58,980 nucleotides of DNA from a virus (IMGVR_UViG_3300046804_001768:1-58980), one strand, 5' to 3'; numbered from the stretch's first letter, positions 16,991 through 27,160 are shown. Notes: generated from the letters alone by a model not told the origin. Numbers and translations: made by a program.

Positions 16991-17365
16991 TTATACAGAT
17001 CCGGTAATCGGTGCTGGCGATGGACCTGCAAGATTTTGTCCCCAAGGTGCGGTGTCAACATCTCCCCACGGGTCATTCTTCTTAGTGATTTGCTTTTGAA
17101 TTTGTTCGTTCACGTGTTGTTCATATGTTCCTACAACCACGGCTTGAACCCATCCTAAGACTTGTTCTTTGGTTAAATCTTCATAGGCGGTAAAACTTCC
17201 ACTATTTGGTGCAGATAATGGGGTAGCACCTTGGAATTCACCTGTTGTACCATTTTCATCTGTGCCAGTTTTCTTCCAACGAACATGAACCAATACATTG
17301 TTCATTCCATTAAGTTGAGGTGCCTTCCGAAGATTGGTGATTTCCCACGTGTATGTAATTGCCAT
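16991..17365 (-). CDS. Fibre companion protein A (paralogue of 20864-21247)
   Basis: 124 residues. Starts ITYTWEITNL and includes NNVLVHVRWKKTG, TAYEDLTKEQVLGWVQA and a PWG-rich end. The same plan is found in the protein at 20864-21247 (ITYNWTF, INVVHWQM, PFADVTKEQVTTWVEG, PPW). Both genes lie directly downstream of a fibre gene ending in an S74 chaperone domain, so each may be the fibre's assembly factor, cap or tip. No enzyme motif. SD TAGGAG. The family is widespread in phages as an uncharacterised protein, to my knowledge. Confidence 0.65.
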   Translation of the reverse strand: MAITYTWEITNLRKAPQLNGMNNVLVHVRWKKTGTDENGTTGEFQGATPLSAPNSGSFTAYEDLTKEQVLGWVQAVVVGTYEQHVNEQIQKQITKKNDPWGDVDTAPWGQNLAGPSPAPITGSV

Positions 17366-17404
17366 TGTGTTTCTCCTACCAGGTTATCTGGTTCTGTTTG
17401 AGAA

Positions 17405-20400
17405 TTATAAATTATTTATACGACTTTCCAGCTCTTCAATCTTTGCTTGTTGTTCCTTGATGGCTTGCACCAACACAGGAACCAACCTGTTGTAATCCAA
17501 CGTCAGATAATTTTCACCAGATTTTGAAAACTGCCGCGGATTTTGTTCGTCGCTGAAATCTGTCCCGATATCGAACGGAGCCAATTTCACCAACTGCGGA
17601 AACGTTGCCTGAACCTCTTGCGCACTCAATCCGATTTGCTCCTCCGAACTGGCGAACCCAAAAGAATTGGCAACATCATTGTCCATATATCTGAATGGCA
17701 CCCAAGTTTTCACCACATTGAGCGCGCCGTCAAGAGTGCCCGTCTTTCTTTTAAGTCGTTCATCGGAATAATACGAGTTGACTGCCTGAACAACGTTGAG
17801 GTTTTTGTTATATGTCAACGTCATACCTTCGCCGCGATGGTCGGGGTAACCCGAACCAGCAAATCCAGTCACAAATGTTGTCTGAATTGAACCGATGGTC
17901 ATCCCGCCACCCGAAGTGAAACAAATTTGCCCGCTATTTCCGCCATCTTCGCCCGTTGCGCCGCCATCTATGTAGTATCTACCACCATCTACTCGAATAT
18001 TTACTATTCGGGATGTACTGTTGGGGTCCACATAAAAACCGGTATCGTTATAATCATAGAAAATAGTAGCACGTAAGTCGCCAAAGTTTGTACCTGACGC
18101 TCCGCCTCCATTTATCCCACCATATAACCAGTTGTGTCCTGCAGAATAGATACCTGAGGGATGCCATGAAGCTGCACCAGTGCCGCCTACGTTACCATTT
18201 CCTTGATAAGAATATGCCTGTAGTGCATTGACATTTGAGGTACCATTTGGGTCTGTATAATATCCGGTGTTATTAGCGTCATAGAAAATAGTACCATCAA
18301 CACGCCCATCAAAATATCCACCCTTGACTACATATACACCATAGCTAGAATTGGTTGAGGATGTACCAATACCCATGCAACCATTACCAACATAGTAGTA
18401 GAAATACCAAAGACCGTTGCCTTCACGATAGACACCGCCGTTACCGGAACTATCATACATTCCAAAATTTACTCCACTATGGTCGGCCCACATACCACTA
18501 TAGCCATTTTTACTACCATTTATACGAAGTTGTGTATATGTGGATCCATTATTCGGATATAAATGTGCTCCATAGTTGTTCGGCCAATATAATCCATAGT
18601 TGCCGTCAAACTGAATCCAGTTGCTTGGACGGAAATATCCTCCTCCAGCTAAGATTAAATTGTACAGATAGGTGGTGGAGTTTGGGTCTATATAATAACC
18701 TGTATCATTATAATCGTAGAACAACGGTGCTCGCGCAGATGTTCTAAAATTTACATAACTACCGTCTTGGGTTGGATATGCTTGCATTGCCCAATCCCAG
18801 CTACTACCGTCAGTTGCCCCTCGACCAATGTACAATGACCATTTATCATCAATGTGATGTAGAACATATGCTTGTGCGCCAACTGTGGAACGTTGGCAAA
18901 TGGAAGCATATGAACTTCTAATGGTTAGTGTTTCATGCCCGGACGCATATGGAGATGAACCCCAAGCACCGGTAAGTTGCAAATATTTTAAATTACTTCC
19001 ATTATTTCCATCTACATAATAACCTGTATCACCACTATCATAGAAGATAGGTGCACGGGAAGATGCAGCACTGTATGAATTACCATCACCACTAATATAA
19101 AATGGAGATGTTGCGGCGTAATCAGTGTACGTTCTCTTATTTCGGAATACCCATTGGTCTTGATATGCGGTTTCAATATCATCAACTAATTCAAACACCA
19201 TACGTACATTATTTGATGATGGTGCTTCACCATAAATTCTCCATCCGTCATTATCACCAACGGTCTGTGATAACATATATGGTGGTGTACCAGACTGACC
19301 GCTCCCGTATGTGGTACCTACTGGATTTTGTGGAAGAGCAGCGGGACCGGCGGGACCAGTAGGCCCCGTAGGTCCAGTTGCGCCTGTCGGACCTGTTGCG
19401 CCGGTGGGTCCGGTTGGACCCGTTGGACCAGGTGACCCTGTAGCACCAGTAGGTCCGGTTGCTCCTTGTGGTCCGGTTGGTCCGGTTGCTCCAGCCGCCC
19501 CCGAAGTACCCGAGGTGCCGCTTGGTCCAGTTGGGCCTGTTGCTCCTTGTGGTCCTGTTGCACCAGTTGGGCCTGTTGAACCGGTCGGTCCTGTTGGTCC
19601 CGTAGCTCCCGATGTACCACTCGTACCACTTGCTCCAGTAGGTCCGGTAGCACCGGTTGCTCCTGATGTACCTGACGTTCCTCTGGTACCTGATGTTCCG
19701 GATGTACCATCTATTCCAGATGTGCCCGAAGTACCTCTAGTTCCAGAGGTTCCTGACGTGCCTTGTGCACCAGATGTACCTGCTGAGCCAGAAGTTCCCG
19801 ATGACCCGGATGTACCATCTATTCCAGATGTGCCAGAAGTACCTCTAGTACCTGATGTTCCTGACGTGCCTTGTGCACCAGATGTACCTGCTGAGCCAGA
19901 AGTTCCCGATGACCCACTACTACCACTACTACCACTACTGCCAGAGCTACCCGAACTACCATTTGCCCCACTTGTCCCTGCGGTACCACTTGTACCAGAT
20001 GGAGTTAATGCAAAGTTTGCGGTAGTTGCATAACTGGCGGTTCCAAAGAATCCGGCTGATGCAGTAACTCCACCCGTAAAGGTGTGAGTATCATCTGCAC
20101 TATTACCGAATTGGGTACTTCCTGACTTATATATGATAGAAGAAGAAACAAACTCTGTGTGATATTCTTCTGCGATAATACGACCACCGACTGTGAGGTT
20201 TTGTGGAAACGTATAATCTGATGCGGCAAAGGTGTTCCCCGAAAGTGAATTGAGTTGTACTTGGGAAGAATGGGAAACACTACCTTCTGGGAGGAATGCT
20301 TTGACTTGTGCGGAATGTGAAACAATATTTTGGGGAACTGCTGCGAGTCGATTGTACACAACCCCAGATAAATTTGCTCCACTTCCAGAAAATGACCCAG

Positions 20401-20794
20401 AAAATACACCACTGATTGGTGTATCCGTATCATTAGGGTCAGGTTGAATTGCCGAATCTACTCGAATCGTTTTCTTGACCGAAAGTGCTCCATTTCTTTC
20501 GGTAAGTTTTAATCCGCCAAGATAAATGGTGGACCCAGAGAGATAGAGGTCACGGAATTGATTGGTTGCACTTCCCAAGTCATAGATTTCATTTGCGGTA
20601 GGAACGATATGTCCAGAGGCACTAATAACACCGGTATTGACCACTTGCCCTTCAAGATGGGCGAGAGTTTGAGCAGAACTCGATACTGTCCCCGTAGGTA
20701 ATGACCCGGTGACTTGACTAGAAAAATTGGTAATCGCAGTAACGGGAATACTTCCCGATTGAATTAACAGACCTGATAATCTGGTTTCAGCCAC
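17405..20794 (-). CDS. Collagen-like tail fibre with S74 self-cleaving chaperone
   Basis: 1129 residues, GTG start with SD GGAG. Residues 1-260: Ser-rich N-terminal anchor. About 265-485: uninterrupted collagen-like G-X-Y triplets, first Ser/Thr-type (GTSGSSG), then Pro-type ([10 protein letters not shown]). About 490-980: a receptor-facing shaft with at least four copies of an FYD-x-x-D/N-TGYY-x-D-P/G-N repeat ([15 protein letters not shown]). The last ~115 residues are a peptidase S74 intramolecular chaperone: [10 protein letters not shown] with the conserved Ser-Asp at which it cuts itself, [13 protein letters not shown], and a C-terminal coiled coil. Released chaperone tails help trimerise fibres. 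Companion protein A follows. The Pro/Thr-rich collagen block is a prime candidate substrate for the hydroxylase and glycosyltransferases downstream. Confidence 0.9.
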   Translation of the reverse strand: MAETRLSGLLIQSGSIPVTAITNFSSQVTGSLPTGTVSSSAQTLAHLEGQVVNTGVISASGHIVPTANEIYDLGSATNQFRDLYLSGSTIYLGGLKLTERNGALSVKKTIRVDSAIQPDPNDTDTPISGVFSGSFSGSGANLSGVVYNRLAAVPQNIVSHSAQVKAFLPEGSVSHSSQVQLNSLSGNTFAASDYTFPQNLTVGGRIIAEEYHTEFVSSSIIYKSGSTQFGNSADDTHTFTGGVTASAGFFGTASYATTANFALTPSGTSGTAGTSGANGSSGSSGSSGSSGSSGSSGTSGSAGTSGAQGTSGTSGTRGTSGTSGIDGTSGSSGTSGSAGTSGAQGTSGTSGTRGTSGTSGIDGTSGTSGTRGTSGTSGATGATGPTGASGTSGTSGATGPTGPTGSTGPTGATGPQGATGPTGPSGTSGTSGAAGATGPTGPQGATGPTGATGSPGPTGPTGPTGATGPTGATGPTGPTGPAGPAALPQNPVGTTYGSGQSGTPPYMLSQTVGDNDGWRIYGEAPSSNNVRMVFELVDDIETAYQDQWVFRNKRTYTDYAATSPFYISGDGNSYSAASSRAPIFYDSGDTGYYVDGNNGSNLKYLQLTGAWGSSPYASGHETLTIRSSYASICQRSTVGAQAYVLHHIDDKWSLYIGRGATDGSSWDWAMQAYPTQDGSYVNFRTSARAPLFYDYNDTGYYIDPNSTTYLYNLILAGGGYFRPSNWIQFDGNYGLYWPNNYGAHLYPNNGSTYTQLRINGSKNGYSGMWADHSGVNFGMYDSSGNGGVYREGNGLWYFYYYVGNGCMGIGTSSTNSSYGVYVVKGGYFDGRVDGTIFYDANNTGYYTDPNGTSNVNALQAYSYQGNGNVGGTGAASWHPSGIYSAGHNWLYGGINGGGASGTNFGDLRATIFYDYNDTGFYVDPNSTSRIVNIRVDGGRYYIDGGATGEDGGNSGQICFTSGGGMTIGSIQTTFVTGFAGSGYPDHRGEGMTLTYNKNLNVVQAVNSYYSDERLKRKTGTLDGALNVVKTWVPFRYMDNDVANSFGFASSEEQIGLSAQEVQATFPQLVKLAPFDIGTDFSDEQNPRQFSKSGENYLTLDYNRLVPVLVQAIKEQQAKIEELESRINNL
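19340..20003 (-). repeat. Collagen-like coding repeat, Pro-rich then Ser/Thr type
   Basis: About 220 codons of perfect G-X-Y triplets in the 17405-20794 fibre. The N-terminal part is GTS/GSS type with GAQ, GTR and GID inserts; the C-terminal part is GPT, GAT and GPQ. The Gly periodicity is exact over the whole length, as needed for a triple helix. GPT and Thr-rich positions are possible sites of hydroxylation and O-glycosylation. Confidence 0.9.
19701..19916 (-). repeat. 108-bp tandem duplication inside collagen block
   Basis: Two nearly identical 108-base copies, 19701-19808 and 19809-19916, encoding the same 36 residues (12 triplets: [16 protein letters not shown]...TRG...IDG). They differ at a few third-codon positions. 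The length is a multiple of nine bases, so the triple helix stays in register. Confidence 0.85.
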
Positions 20795-20828
20795 AATAAC
20801 AACTCCATATCATAGATGGACTACACTA

Positions 20829-20836
20829 TATAAGTA
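20829..20836 (-). promoter_or_regulatory. TACTTATA box (candidate late promoter)
   Basis: Coding strand CTACTTATATAGTG, 35 bases before the GTG of the 17405-20794 fibre; the surrounding bases match those at 49705. Confidence 0.4.
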
Positions 20837-20863
20837 GAAAGTTTACGGGGTAAGTATGTGATT

Positions 20864-21247
20864 TTACTCACCCGACCCCGAAGGAATTGGTGGATTTGGG
20901 TCAACCCATGGTGGAGATACAAGACCACGTGTTGGATGAAGGTCATATGCGATAGACGCACTTAATCCTACCTTTATATTGTTGACTTGTTCTTCGCCCA
21001 TTTGCCCTTCAACCCACGTAGTGACTTGTTCTTTGGTCACATCTGCGAATGGAATGAAGCTTTCTGGGTCTGGTGTACTAAATCCAATCGTTCCGATAGA
21101 AGTCTTGGTAATAGATCCTGTTTCTGATCCCGAAAGATAGGTGGCGTGCATTTGCCAGTGCACAACATTGATGATGTCTTGCATACTGGCAGAATGATAC
21201 GTGATTTCCATTGGATTAAAAGTCCAGTTATACGTAATGTCTGACAT
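20864..21247 (-). CDS. Fibre companion protein B (paralogue of 16991-17365)
   Basis: 127 residues, sharing with companion A the ITY-x-W opening, a V-V/L-H-x-x-x core and the TKEQV-x-x-WV motif, followed by a Pro-rich end (PPWVDPNPPIPSGSG). It lies 12 bases after the S74-containing fibre at 21260-24751, in exactly the same relation that companion A has to its fibre. This one-to-one pairing suggests a matched assembly or capping role. No catalytic residues are evident. Confidence 0.65.
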   Translation of the reverse strand: MSDITYNWTFNPMEITYHSASMQDIINVVHWQMHATYLSGSETGSITKTSIGTIGFSTPDPESFIPFADVTKEQVTTWVEGQMGEEQVNNIKVGLSASIAYDLHPTRGLVSPPWVDPNPPIPSGSGE

Positions 21248-21259
21248 ACTGCGTACTCC

Positions 21260-24200
21260 TTATGAATTGTGTTTGAGTGTATCGATTTCTGCTTTGAGTT
21301 CTTTGATTGCTTCGACTAAGAGTGGGATAATTGCTCGGTCACGAAGACTGAGTTTTCCATCTTCGTTTTCTCTTACAATCGTTGGAAGAACTTCACGAAC
21401 TTCTTGTGCGATAAATCCGATATCATCCGAAATATTGGTCATCTTATAACTGTCCGTATCTTCCTTCCACTTGAATGTGACACCACGAAGTTTTTGCACA
21501 GTGTCTAATGCATTGGTAAGCTGATGGATATCATGCTTGTATCGAATATCTGACGGTGTTCCGTAGGCTACTACGTCAGCGGATACAGTAAGCGTACCTG
21601 CTCCAGTGATTGCAAAAGTTCTTGTACCACTAGCATTTAATCCACTGTATGTAAAATATGCATTATTACTGACTTGTGCACCAAATCCGTTATACCCCGT
21701 TACATATGAAGAAACTGCAGCGGAGTCAATCGCTGAACCGACATAAAATGTTCCTACATATGTGATTGCTGCACGTTGGGCATTTGACCCTGCATTATAC
21801 GTGTAGAATGAAATATCACCAGATTCTGCTGCGGCTGTACTTGAAACAATACGTGAATAAATTCCTGCATAGTTAATCTTTGTACCTGATGCATTTTGTT
21901 GTGCAAATACGATACCCGAAAGATTGGATGCGGTACTCTGTGTACGATATACGGATAGTATGTCCGATGTACCGGTGTTTGCTACCGTTAGTCGTTCTAC
22001 AGGACTCGTCGTGCCGATGCCAACGTTGCCGGAGCTATTACCGTATAACCACGTTACAGTTCCACCGTAACCAGTATTATTAAAGTTTAATCCATTTGCA
22101 TTAACTTCAAATTGCTGACTACTTGCACGCGTTCTTACCGTCCAATTGGTACCCGTGCCGGCGGTATGACCCATGTAAAGATAGTTAGACCCTACTATAC
22201 CCACATCACCGTTCGTATCCAACTTGTAATATGGACTTGTCTGTGCGATACCGACGTTGCCGCCAGAGGTAATAACTATATTGTTTGTTGTTCCTCCATT
22301 GACACGGAACACAAACCCGCAACCCGTTGCGGCCATAAAATACATTCCATCATTAGCATTTGACGCCGCAAGTATTCGGTTGCCTCCATCGCTTGTTGAA
22401 TTAAAACCAACGACTTTATACGGGCTTCCGTATGTAGAATCGTCACCTAAAATAATACCGTTTGCGTTGGTGTTGCCGTTTACATCTAGCCTATATCCCG
22501 GACTCGTCGTGCCGATGCCGACGTTGCCGGAAGTGTTGATACTTACGTGTGTTGTCCACCCAAAAGTTCCTGTACCTGCGGCGGCATATGCAAAATCCAT
22601 TCTATTATTAATACCAAATGTAATTCTCCATGACGTATCGTTGGCGATTTTGGTATACGCACTATTAAACGCATTATAGTTATATCCTATTTCTGGATAA
22701 CCACTGGCATACGTTCCCACGAAAAATCTACCAGGTAACAATACTGCTCGACCGTCAAATGTAGTTGGGTCTGCATATATCATATATGAGTTTGCAGAAC
22801 CTGCTATTTCTAATTTACCATTACTTGGACTCGTCGTGCCAATGCCGACGTTACCCGAACCTTTAATTCTCATCAATTCACTACGCGAAGATGCACCGGT
22901 TCCCGCAAAGAACACATGGTCATCACCGGTTGTATAAGTGGAATATACTAATGTGGCTGATTCAACACCAAACCCATAAAATTGATAATTGTTATTTGCT
23001 CCTTCATACAATACTATTTTTCTAGTAGCTGTGGAAGTAGCAAATTGTAACGGAGCATTTGGACTCGTCGTACCGATGCCGACGTTACCTGAACTGTTGA
23101 TGTATACATAAGTCGTACTACCATTTCTATTACGGAAATAGTGTTGTGAGTTATAGTAATAATTGCTTGAGTCGGTAGTATTACCTAAGTAAATTGACCC
23201 AGTGCCGGATGGTTCGTATATTTGATTATAGTTTCCTGATTTTACTGCGAACGGGAATCCCGATAATCCAATAGTTCCACTAACATCTAATGTATAGGAT
23301 GGACTCGTCGTGCCGATGCCGACGTTGCCAGCGCTGGTAATACGCATTCTGGTGGTATTACTTGTACCTAAATCTAAATATCCTGCACTCAATTGATAGA
23401 GTTGAGTCCCATCGGTTAATCCACGAAGTTCGGTTGCAAATACTGCCGAATCTAATCGTAATGTTGATGTAGCACTTGACTGTTGGATTTCCAATCCACT
23501 TCCTGCTGTGAACGCCGGTGTGGCACCAATACCTACACTTTGTCCACTCGCAGGAGATAATACGATGTGACCACTTCCCGTTTCATTTGCGATGGTCAAG
23601 TTATCACTAGTTGCTCCACCATATCCAATATATGCCTTACGTCCGGCTCCCAATCCATCTGGATAAAATCCTGCGTATACGTGGTCAGTACCAATCAAAT
23701 TCAATACTTGTGCATTACTTGAAACGGATAATGTGCTTCCATTAAACGTTAGTCCAGATTCCCCTTGTAGTGTGTTAGTTGTACCCGTTGCGGTTACCAC
23801 ATAGTTGTCAACGTTACTATTGATGGTGACGGACGCGGAAGTACCGGAAGTACCAGAACTACCATTTGCCCCAGCTGTTCCTGAGGTACCACTGCTACCA
23901 TTTGCCCCAGAGGTACCTGAGCTACCGTTTGCTCCCGAGGTTCCTGAACTTCCGCTAGTTCCAGATGAACCCGATGTTCCACTAGTACCTTGTGCGCCAG
24001 ATGTACCTGAGGAACCAGATGTTCCAGACGATCCTGACGTTCCTGACGAACCAGAAGAACCGGATGTTCCGGAATTACCTGAGGTTCCAGACGAACCACT
24101 ACTTCCAGAACTACCTGATGACCCCGATGTACCACTTTCACCAGAAGTTCCACTTGAGCCGGAAGAACCCGACGATCCTGATGTTCCAGAACTACCTGAC

Positions 24201-24751
24201 GTGCCACTTACTCCACTCGTCCCGGAAGTACCAGTTGTACCACTTGTTCCAGAGCTTCCCGATGTACCATTAACTCCAGACGTGCCACTAGTACCCGATG
24301 GTGTTAATGCAAATCCAGCTGTAGTTGCATAACTTGCACTTGCAATAATACCAAAAAACGACCCACTAAATGAACCGGTGACATTTTCGGTTGCATTTAC
24401 GAGGGCCGTAACAACGATGATTGATTCTGTGGGTGGTGCGGAAACGAAAACAACAGTACTACCCGAAATCGTGTAGTCTGTGGATGCATTAAAACTTAAA
24501 CCACCAACTGTAACAAATAGGGAATTAATATTATAGTTGGCATTTAAATTGAAATTCGTTTGTACCCCACTACCAGTAAAGTAGTAGGTATCAACGTCAA
24601 CGGTAGAATTTGCGGTTGGAAGATTGGTAAGTTGACTACCATCACCTTTGAAATATGATGCTGTAACCGACCCGTTGATACTCGCTGAACCAGAAATTGT
24701 TGTACTGCCAGAAACTATCAGTCCCTTTCTGGCTACGAATTCATTTGCCAT
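21260..24751 (-). CDS. Collagen-like tail fibre with GNVGIGTTSP repeats and S74 chaperone
   Basis: 1163 residues. N-terminus MANEFVARKGLIV is almost identical to the downstream-mapped fibre at 24814 (MANEFIARKGLIV), so both probably dock on the same site. Residues about 150-305 are Gly-Ser/Thr-Ser collagen-like triplets with little proline. About 310-1040 form a shaft with repeated SSGNVGIGTTSP units, each followed by a beta-strand block such as Y-x-LDVxG. The C-terminal ~110 residues are an S74 domain: GTPSDIRYKHDI (Ser-Asp cleavage site), IGFIAQEVREVLPT, then a coiled coil. Companion B follows. DNA copies of the GIGTTSP motif are unusually well conserved (see repeat entry). Confidence 0.88.
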   Translation of the reverse strand: MANEFVARKGLIVSGSTTISGSASINGSVTASYFKGDGSQLTNLPTANSTVDVDTYYFTGSGVQTNFNLNANYNINSLFVTVGGLSFNASTDYTISGSTVVFVSAPPTESIIVVTALVNATENVTGSFSGSFFGIIASASYATTAGFALTPSGTSGTSGVNGTSGSSGTSGTTGTSGTSGVSGTSGSSGTSGSSGSSGSSGTSGESGTSGSSGSSGSSGSSGTSGNSGTSGSSGSSGTSGSSGTSGSSGTSGAQGTSGTSGSSGTSGSSGTSGANGSSGTSGANGSSGTSGTAGANGSSGTSGTSASVTINSNVDNYVVTATGTTNTLQGESGLTFNGSTLSVSSNAQVLNLIGTDHVYAGFYPDGLGAGRKAYIGYGGATSDNLTIANETGSGHIVLSPASGQSVGIGATPAFTAGSGLEIQQSSATSTLRLDSAVFATELRGLTDGTQLYQLSAGYLDLGTSNTTRMRITSAGNVGIGTTSPSYTLDVSGTIGLSGFPFAVKSGNYNQIYEPSGTGSIYLGNTTDSSNYYYNSQHYFRNRNGSTTYVYINSSGNVGIGTTSPNAPLQFATSTATRKIVLYEGANNNYQFYGFGVESATLVYSTYTTGDDHVFFAGTGASSRSELMRIKGSGNVGIGTTSPSNGKLEIAGSANSYMIYADPTTFDGRAVLLPGRFFVGTYASGYPEIGYNYNAFNSAYTKIANDTSWRITFGINNRMDFAYAAAGTGTFGWTTHVSINTSGNVGIGTTSPGYRLDVNGNTNANGIILGDDSTYGSPYKVVGFNSTSDGGNRILAASNANDGMYFMAATGCGFVFRVNGGTTNNIVITSGGNVGIAQTSPYYKLDTNGDVGIVGSNYLYMGHTAGTGTNWTVRTRASSQQFEVNANGLNFNNTGYGGTVTWLYGNSSGNVGIGTTSPVERLTVANTGTSDILSVYRTQSTASNLSGIVFAQQNASGTKINYAGIYSRIVSSTAAAESGDISFYTYNAGSNAQRAAITYVGTFYVGSAIDSAAVSSYVTGYNGFGAQVSNNAYFTYSGLNASGTRTFAITGAGTLTVSADVVAYGTPSDIRYKHDIHQLTNALDTVQKLRGVTFKWKEDTDSYKMTNISDDIGFIAQEVREVLPTIVRENEDGKLSLRDRAIIPLLVEAIKELKAEIDTLKHNS
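22000..23330 (-). repeat. Dispersed near-identical DNA copies encoding NVGIGTTSP
   Basis: On the + strand GGACTCGTCGTGCCGATGCC, with one or two changes, occurs near 22004, 22500, 22828, 23059 and 23302, a degenerate copy near 22247. Each continues into aACGTTgCC. Coding: the NVGIGTTSP motif. Flanking fibre sequence differs completely, so the DNA sameness exceeds what protein conservation asks. Confidence 0.75.
23836..24305 (-). repeat. Collagen-like coding repeat in GNVGIG fibre
   Basis: About 155 codons of G-X-Y triplets (GTS, GSS, GAN, GNS, GES, GVS) in the 21260-24751 fibre, flanked on the N-side by [11 protein letters not shown], a sequence also found at the start of the collagen block in the 17405 fibre. 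Confidence 0.85.
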
Positions 24752-24813
24752 AATTCCCCTTTTTCATTATCCAAAGGTGATGTGTTTAAGTTGTACGTAA
24801 CCTACTATTATAA

Positions 24814-27114
24814 TTAGAGAGCGCGAACCGCTGTCTTTACAATCCAGTTGTCTGATGCGACGGTTGCTTTCAACCGTGCTGTTGCTGAAAGAATATCTAC
24901 GACAAACACCACATCTGTTGTGTTCCCCAAGTCATTTGTTGAGGTGTCGGTGAATTCTACATTAGAGGTACCTGCTTCCCACACTGCCATCACGGTACCT
25001 GCACGATAACTTGATCCCTTCTTAACTACATAATCGAAGAATGCTGCGTCATAACTACCAGTTTGTACAGTCGCAACTACTTCAGTACCTGTGTCTACAT
25101 CGGCGTTACTACCAGAAGTAAAGAGTACTCCGTGGATAACTGCTCCACCATTTAGTACAAGTTGGTCTGCGGTAGTAGCACCTTGTGAGGTAATGTTAGC
25201 AAGACCAAATGAATATGCGGAACCAAGATTGAGTGGGACACTATTAAAGGTGATTGCACTTGCGGTTACTTGACCACCTACAACTGAGAAGTTTGCGCTG
25301 TTGAATGCTGCGACACCCTTTGTAGTAGTCGTTGCGTCACTACCACTAATCGTGATAGTTTGACCACTGACTGTTGCGGTAAGACCGTTAGTACCATCAA
25401 CAGTTAATGCTTGTGTCTTAAGAGATACAGTACCTGTACCACCATCTGAGCCGGTGATATTAAGGTTTGTGACGATACCAGTAAGGTTACTACCATCACC
25501 AGAGAATGCAGATGCGGTTACTGAACCTGTGACGTATACATTACCTTCTGCGTGTAAAGTGGTTCCTGCAACACGAAGAGGTGAGACTGCGGGTCGTGTA
25601 TCGATGTGGTCATCACCAACTGCTACAGGAATACGACCGGTGATTAATCCAACTTCATCGCCAAGCGAACCAGTGTTTTGTGGACCAGCAATGATAACTG
25701 CGGAATTGTATGCTACGTCATCTGCTTCATAAATCCAACGATTGTTTAAACTATCCCAGAGGAGTGATCCTGTACCATAGGTCGAACCAGAGTCAACTAC
25801 TGAGATTCCAGAGAAACGTACCAAATCATCATCATTGAGGATGATGCGACTTACACCAACAGTATATTGAGAAGATGTAACATATTGGGTAGACATACTG
25901 ACTGCGGTAAGCAATCCGTCAACATTTAAACTACCAGAAATATATACATCCTTTGCAATTCCGACACCGCCTTGTACAATTAATGCACCATCTGTGTAAT
26001 TGGTACTGTTGGTGGTATTACTAATAGTTTGAATACCTGTAAAGGTATTTGAACCTGTAGTTGCAATTGTTGCGATACCCGTAGTGTTACGAACATCAAC
26101 TTGACCAGATGATGATACGGTTCCTGTTGGTAGTAATGCGGTAACTTGTGCACTACTTGATACAACTCCGTTGGTTGAAAGAAGTGAACCAGTAATACCT
26201 TCGGTTACCTTCAATGAACCCGTAACTTGTACACCACCGTCATTGACGATAAACTTTTGTGTCCAAGTAGTTCCGTTAAATGATGCTACGTGGAAGTTTG
26301 CATTTGCATTATTTCTGTTGTCGTATACGAATTCTGCTGAACCAATTTGTTGTGAAGAACCGGCAGCGTTACCACCCCACATTTGATAGTATGCACCTAA
26401 GATATTACTACCATCAAAGAACCCAAACAGTGTATTGGCGGTGTTACTTGGTATACGAATTTGTCCGTTTGACCCAAGTGCAATATTTCCGCTTATAATT
26501 TGGTCGGCGGTGAATGTATTTGAACCCGTGGTTGCGATGGTTGCAATACCAGTAGTTTGGCGAACATCGGTTTGGATAGAACTACTGAATACTCCATCGG
26601 TATTAAGTTTTGACTTAACACCGCCAGTAAAGTGTGCAGATGATGTATCTAGTGTTAAAGTGCGGGTAGCGGTAATATCACCACCGCCACTTAAACCGCT
26701 TCCTGCGGTTATGGATACTGTACTGTGGTCAATGTGTTGGTTTGCTACATAATTGGTTGTAGCGTTGTGGTCAACTTGAGATGAAGCGGAAACTGTACCG
26801 GTTGGGATACCGATAGTTACAGTATTATTAGTAACAACCGTAGTAACCCCGTTAGACCCCAATAAGCTTAGGGAATCAGTAAGGAGACTGACGACATCGG
26901 TACCTGTTGACCCGGTAATACGAAGTTCAGAAACAAGCCCCGTAAGTTGTGACCCATCACCCTTGAATGAGCCGGTAAACGAACCAGTTGCACCTGCCGA
27001 CGCGGTGACCGGTCCACTAAAGATACTATCACCTGATACGCCGAGCGAACCAGTTATCTTTGCACCGTTATTAAGGACTATTAGACCTTTACGGGCAATA
27101 AATTCATTTGCCAT
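24814..27114 (-). CDS. Tail fibre protein with MANEF-type N-terminus
   Basis: 766 residues. N-terminus MANEFIARKGLIVLNNGAKI matches the neighbouring fibre. The body repeats modules of the type TGSL-x-V-x-x-GITGSL and SSSAQV/SSSGQV-x-x-x-LPTGTVS, typical of long Ser/Thr-rich phage fibres. There is no collagen block and no S74 domain. The C-terminal ~90 residues (GTVMAVWEAGTSNVEFTDTS, then DLGNTTDVVF) share a domain with the end of the protein at 27161 (GMIMATWSGSSIVFTDVSTA), suggesting a common binding or capping module. SD GGGAG, and a TATTTATA box 27 bases upstream. Confidence 0.8.
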   Translation of the reverse strand: MANEFIARKGLIVLNNGAKITGSLGVSGDSIFSGPVTASAGATGSFTGSFKGDGSQLTGLVSELRITGSTGTDVVSLLTDSLSLLGSNGVTTVVTNNTVTIGIPTGTVSASSQVDHNATTNYVANQHIDHSTVSITAGSGLSGGGDITATRTLTLDTSSAHFTGGVKSKLNTDGVFSSSIQTDVRQTTGIATIATTGSNTFTADQIISGNIALGSNGQIRIPSNTANTLFGFFDGSNILGAYYQMWGGNAAGSSQQIGSAEFVYDNRNNANANFHVASFNGTTWTQKFIVNDGGVQVTGSLKVTEGITGSLLSTNGVVSSSAQVTALLPTGTVSSSGQVDVRNTTGIATIATTGSNTFTGIQTISNTTNSTNYTDGALIVQGGVGIAKDVYISGSLNVDGLLTAVSMSTQYVTSSQYTVGVSRIILNDDDLVRFSGISVVDSGSTYGTGSLLWDSLNNRWIYEADDVAYNSAVIIAGPQNTGSLGDEVGLITGRIPVAVGDDHIDTRPAVSPLRVAGTTLHAEGNVYVTGSVTASAFSGDGSNLTGIVTNLNITGSDGGTGTVSLKTQALTVDGTNGLTATVSGQTITISGSDATTTTKGVAAFNSANFSVVGGQVTASAITFNSVPLNLGSAYSFGLANITSQGATTADQLVLNGGAVIHGVLFTSGSNADVDTGTEVVATVQTGSYDAAFFDYVVKKGSSYRAGTVMAVWEAGTSNVEFTDTSTNDLGNTTDVVFVVDILSATARLKATVASDNWIVKTAVRAL

Positions 27115-27140
27115 ACATTTCTCCCAACGGGGTTATTGTA

Positions 27141-27148
27141 TATAAATA
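27141..27148 (-). promoter_or_regulatory. TATTTATA box (candidate late promoter)
   Basis: Coding strand AATATTTATATAC, 27 bases before the 24814-27114 fibre. Confidence 0.4.
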
Positions 27149-27160
27149 TTAAATACTTTT

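Noticed and set aside
17541-17960. Slightly higher GC at the S74 end of the 17405 fibre as a transferred segment
   Set aside because: Counted rows differ only modestly (30/60 GC at 17581-17640 against 26/60 at 18301-18360); not enough to claim transfer.
19311-20033. Plus-strand ORF rich in Pro-Val-Pro (also 23805-24332 and 30577-30831)
   Set aside because: Exact antisense image of collagen triplet coding; the periodic GXS codons remove stops from the opposite strand. No ribosome site or plus-strand gene context.
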